From Helicobacter japonicus (GTDB lineage Bacteria > Campylobacterota > Campylobacteria > Campylobacterales > Helicobacteraceae): a stretch of 64,000 bases of DNA. The stretch spans positions 248,001-312,000 of the forward strand of contig NZ_JRMQ02000001.1 in NCBI RefSeq assembly GCF_000762845.2, written 5' to 3'. Below, one piece after another: positions 62,195-64,000 of the stretch (positions are counted from its first letter, which is position 1; every line of letters begins with the position of its first letter). Below the pieces are notes generated by a model. The model saw only the letters and a program-made list of their open reading frames with translations. It searched no databases and had not been told where the DNA came from. The translations under genes were made by a program, and so were the position numbers.

Positions 62195-62734
62195 TTAGCT
62201 TTGCTCAAGTATTGCTAGAGCATTGCGCGTAAAAATACCTTCTGGCGAGAGGGAGAGCACAAAATGCGGAATATTTGGGATAAGAAATTGCTTTTTGTAT
62301 CCTCTTTGTATAAGTGCTATATCTGTGCTTACAAGCAAATAATCGAGTGTGCCAATGCGTTCAATATCTGTAATTACGCCAAGATTCATATCACTCGTAT
62401 CACCCTTATCACACACACTCACGCCTATCATTTCTTGCCATAAAAACTCTCCCTCTTGTAACTCACACATAGCCCTACTTTCTTCAAATGTAGAATAAAT
62501 TTCACAATTTACGAGCCTAGCAGCACTCTCACGCGAAGTATAATTTTCAAAACGGATAAGATTTTTTATACAATCAAAAGATTGAATACAAAGTGTGCCA
62601 AGAGAGTGTGTGTGAAATGTAGCTTTTGGCACAAAAATAGAAGGAAAATCACTCACAATATGAATCTTTAAATCTCCGCGCACACCAACAAGCCGACCAA
62701 TTTTAGCGACCAAAAGATAAGGTGTGTCTTTCAT
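62195..62734 (-). CDS. rimM: Ribosome maturation factor RimM
   Basis: 16S rRNA processing factor that binds S19. 179 residues: N-terminal VAKIGRLVGVRGDLKIHIVSD and the C-terminal PRC-barrel with GEFLWQEMIGVSV and FLIPNIPHFVLSLSPE. Adjacent to trmD and 34 bp after khpA. Slightly diverged, as typical in epsilonproteobacteria. Confidence 0.92.
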   Translation of the reverse strand: MKDTPYLLVAKIGRLVGVRGDLKIHIVSDFPSIFVPKATFHTHSLGTLCIQSFDCIKNLIRFENYTSRESAARLVNCEIYSTFEESRAMCELQEGEFLWQEMIGVSVCDKGDTSDMNLGVITDIERIGTLDYLLVSTDIALIQRGYKKQFLIPNIPHFVLSLSPEGIFTRNALAILEQS

Positions 62735-62768
62735 CTAAAATCTTTATACAATATTAATTACAAGTAAT

Positions 62769-63008
62769 TTAGTGAGCTTGCACGGCGATTCTATAATTTT
62801 TACCATTTTTAGCTTTTGTGCCTGAAATGAATGTTTTAAGCGAACCCACCATTTTGCCATCACGTCCTATGAGTCGTCCCACATCTTGTGAGTCAGCAAG
62901 TATGAGAATCTCACGGGTATTGTCTTCTGCATCCTGTATTTGTATATCTATTGCTTCAGGTTTATTGACTATTTTTTTTGCATATTCTCTAATAAAATCT
63001 TCAACCAT
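62769..63008 (-). CDS. khpA: KH-domain RNA-binding protein (KhpA/YlqC)
   Basis: A 79-residue type II KH protein: LADSQDVGRLIGRDGKMVGSLKTF carries the GRDGK loop that binds RNA. Normal length for KhpA, which often works with KhpB in RNA handling. Between rpsP and rimM on the same strand. Confidence 0.93.
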   Translation of the reverse strand: MVEDFIREYAKKIVNKPEAIDIQIQDAEDNTREILILADSQDVGRLIGRDGKMVGSLKTFISGTKAKNGKNYRIAVQAH

Positions 63009-63041
63009 AATTAATTCACTTCTTTTCTACTTCACTAGTGG

Positions 63042-63272
63042 CTATTTTGAGGTAAGTTTTGCTACTCTTTCGCTCATTTTTGCTCCTACATTTTTCCAAT
63101 ACTCTAACCTTTGTGCATCATATTTAACAAGTGCTGGTTCTACAAGAGGATTATAATAACCCAAAGATTCTATCCAGCCACCATCACGTTTCTTACGAGA
63201 ATCTGTTACAACAATACGATAAAAAGGCTTTTTCTTGCGTCCCATTTTTGTTAATCTAATTACCGTTGCCAT
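63042..63272 (-). CDS. rpsP: Ribosomal protein S16
   Basis: Small-subunit protein, 76 residues: [28 protein letters not shown] and IESLGYYNP are diagnostic. An AAGGAGAG precedes the ATG. It follows ffh on the same strand with a 63-bp gap. Confidence 0.97.
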   Translation of the reverse strand: MATVIRLTKMGRKKKPFYRIVVTDSRKKRDGGWIESLGYYNPLVEPALVKYDAQRLEYWKNVGAKMSERVAKLTSK

Positions 63273-63335
63273 TGTCTCTCCTTAAAATTAGCGTTTTTGA
63301 GTAGCGCATTATAGTCTATTTTGCTTAAATCCTTA

Positions 63336-64000
63336 TTATTTTGGGATTCTCATATTGCCCATAAGACTCATAAGCTCCTGCATACCACCTTTTTGTGATA
63401 TTTTCTTAGCAAGTTTGGCTGCTTGGTCAAATTGCTTCACAATGCGATTTATATCACTTACTTCTAAACCGCTCCCTTCTGCTATGCGTTTGCGCCTTGA
63501 ACCATTAAGTAAAGTTGGATCTTCTCGCTCTTTTTTTGTCATAGAATTAACCATTGCGCGGATATTTTTTACCTCATTTGATTTATCTAAATCCACATCC
63601 TTGAGCGCACTTGCCATATTACCCATTCCCGGAATCATAGAAGCAATTTGCCCAAGTGAGCCAAGCTTTTTCACATTTTCTATTTGAGCAATAAAATCCT
63701 CAAATCCAAACTGCCCTTTTTTAATTTTTTTCGCAATATCTTTAGCTTCATCTTGACTCATAACATTTGCGCTTTTTTCTGCCAAAGTAATAATATCTCC
63801 AGCTCCCATAAGGCGCGAAATGATTCTATCAGGGACAAAAATATCAAAATCTGCCACCTTTTCCCCACTCCCTATAAACTTTAGCGGAATACCAATCTGA
63901 TACGCAATTGATAGGGCAATGCCTCCCTTGCTATCACTATCAAACTTAGAGAGTATCACCCCATCAATACCAATTTTTTCATTAAAATGTTCTGCGGAGC
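63336..64000 (-). CDS. ffh: Signal recognition particle protein Ffh, 3' part (5' end outside window)
   Basis: C-terminal half of the SRP GTPase, which binds nascent hydrophobic segments and 4.5S RNA. Reading in frame from the window edge gives ILSKFDSDSKGGIALSI, the G4/G5 region (TKxDxxxxGG in other bacteria, SKFDSDSKGG in Helicobacter), then the closing part of the G domain (GSGEKVADFDIFVPDR) and the methionine-rich M domain from about 63730 to 63400 with NGSRRKRIAEGSGLEV that contacts RNA. The N domain and the P-loop lie beyond position 64000. No internal stop is seen. Confidence 0.94.
   Translation of the reverse strand, partial: SAEHFNEKIGIDGVILSKFDSDSKGGIALSIAYQIGIPLKFIGSGEKVADFDIFVPDRIISRLMGAGDIITLAEKSANVMSQDEAKDIAKKIKKGQFGFEDFIAQIENVKKLGSLGQIASMIPGMGNMASALKDVDLDKSNEVKNIRAMVNSMTKKEREDPTLLNGSRRKRIAEGSGLEVSDINRIVKQFDQAAKLAKKISQKGGMQELMSLMGNMRIPK

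Overview
The window is AT-rich, densely packed DNA from an epsilonproteobacterium, most likely an enterohepatic Helicobacter close to H. hepaticus. The evidence is gene content and, from memory, gene order shared with H. pylori: pyrH-rpoZ-spoT-tyrS-nitronate monooxygenase-amiA, cheY-prmA-ftsH-(psd-like)-pssA, cheV-nspC, cheZ next to a U32 peptidase, plsY-folB, and ffh-rpsP-khpA-rimM-trmD-rplS. Other Helicobacter-type marks are a remote-type CheZ, a Sel1/Hcp-like protein, an OMPLA phospholipase, pseudaminic acid genes, and two glycan or surface-type genes with poly-G tracts. Genes usually absent from H. pylori (modABC, metE/metF, hisA, a TorA-like molybdoenzyme) argue for an intestinal species.

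Layout. 0-4 kb: a one-polypeptide restriction-modification enzyme. 4-6.4 kb: modABC for molybdate uptake behind an inverted repeat shaped like a ModE operator. 6.4-8.5 kb: cheZ and a U32 peptidase. 8.5-10.4 kb: a small accessory patch (EVE-like gene broken by an in-frame stop, lipoprotein, TM2-like membrane protein, tiny DNA-binding-like protein). 10.5-15.2 kb: a PseG-PseH fusion, PseI, a class V aminotransferase and MiaA. 15.2-20.4 kb: Bax inhibitor-like protein, metF, metE and phospholipase A on the minus strand. 20.5-24.5 kb: glmS, cytochrome c peroxidase and an alpha-1,2-fucosyltransferase gene switched OFF by an 11-G tract. 24.5-41.5 kb: a long minus-strand block of housekeeping, chemotaxis, lipid, cell-wall and stringent-response genes. 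41.7-43.1 kb: a possible nuclease-fold gene and a separate XRE-type regulator. 43.2-43.6 kb: four tRNAs (Lys, Glu, Val, Asp) behind a consensus sigma70 promoter. 43.7-49.3 kb: pncC, a PPK2 with a long Lys/Glu tail, small ORFs, a rhodanese, plsY, folB and an MBL-fold hydrolase. 48.7-51.8 kb: a cytochrome/Tat-exported molybdopterin reductase pair. 51.9-55.9 kb: the most unusual stretch, described below. 56-60.5 kb: a poly-G (ON) methyltransferase, aroQ, an M24 peptidase and a DUF115/Maf-like protein. 60.5-64 kb: a membrane protein and the rplS-trmD-rimM-khpA-rpsP-ffh block, with ffh cut by the window end.

How genes work together. ModABC would supply molybdate for the TorA-like reductase, whose c-type cytochrome partner lies directly upstream. 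PseG-PseH, PseI and the Maf-like protein belong to flagellin glycosylation; CheZ, CheY and CheV form part of the chemotaxis circuit. MetF makes the methyl donor used by MetE. SpoT, RpoZ and PPK2 touch the stringent and polyphosphate responses.

Candidate undescribed system: 51943-55890. A small XRE regulator faces an operon of a cysteine-cluster protein, a glycine-zipper membrane protein, a repeated zinc-ribbon protein and a protein with an HNH-like motif plus several membrane segments. Two near-identical 14-bp palindromes sit in the divergent promoter region and hairpins separate some of the genes. The architecture looks like a self-regulated defence, toxin or mobile-element cassette, but its function is inference.
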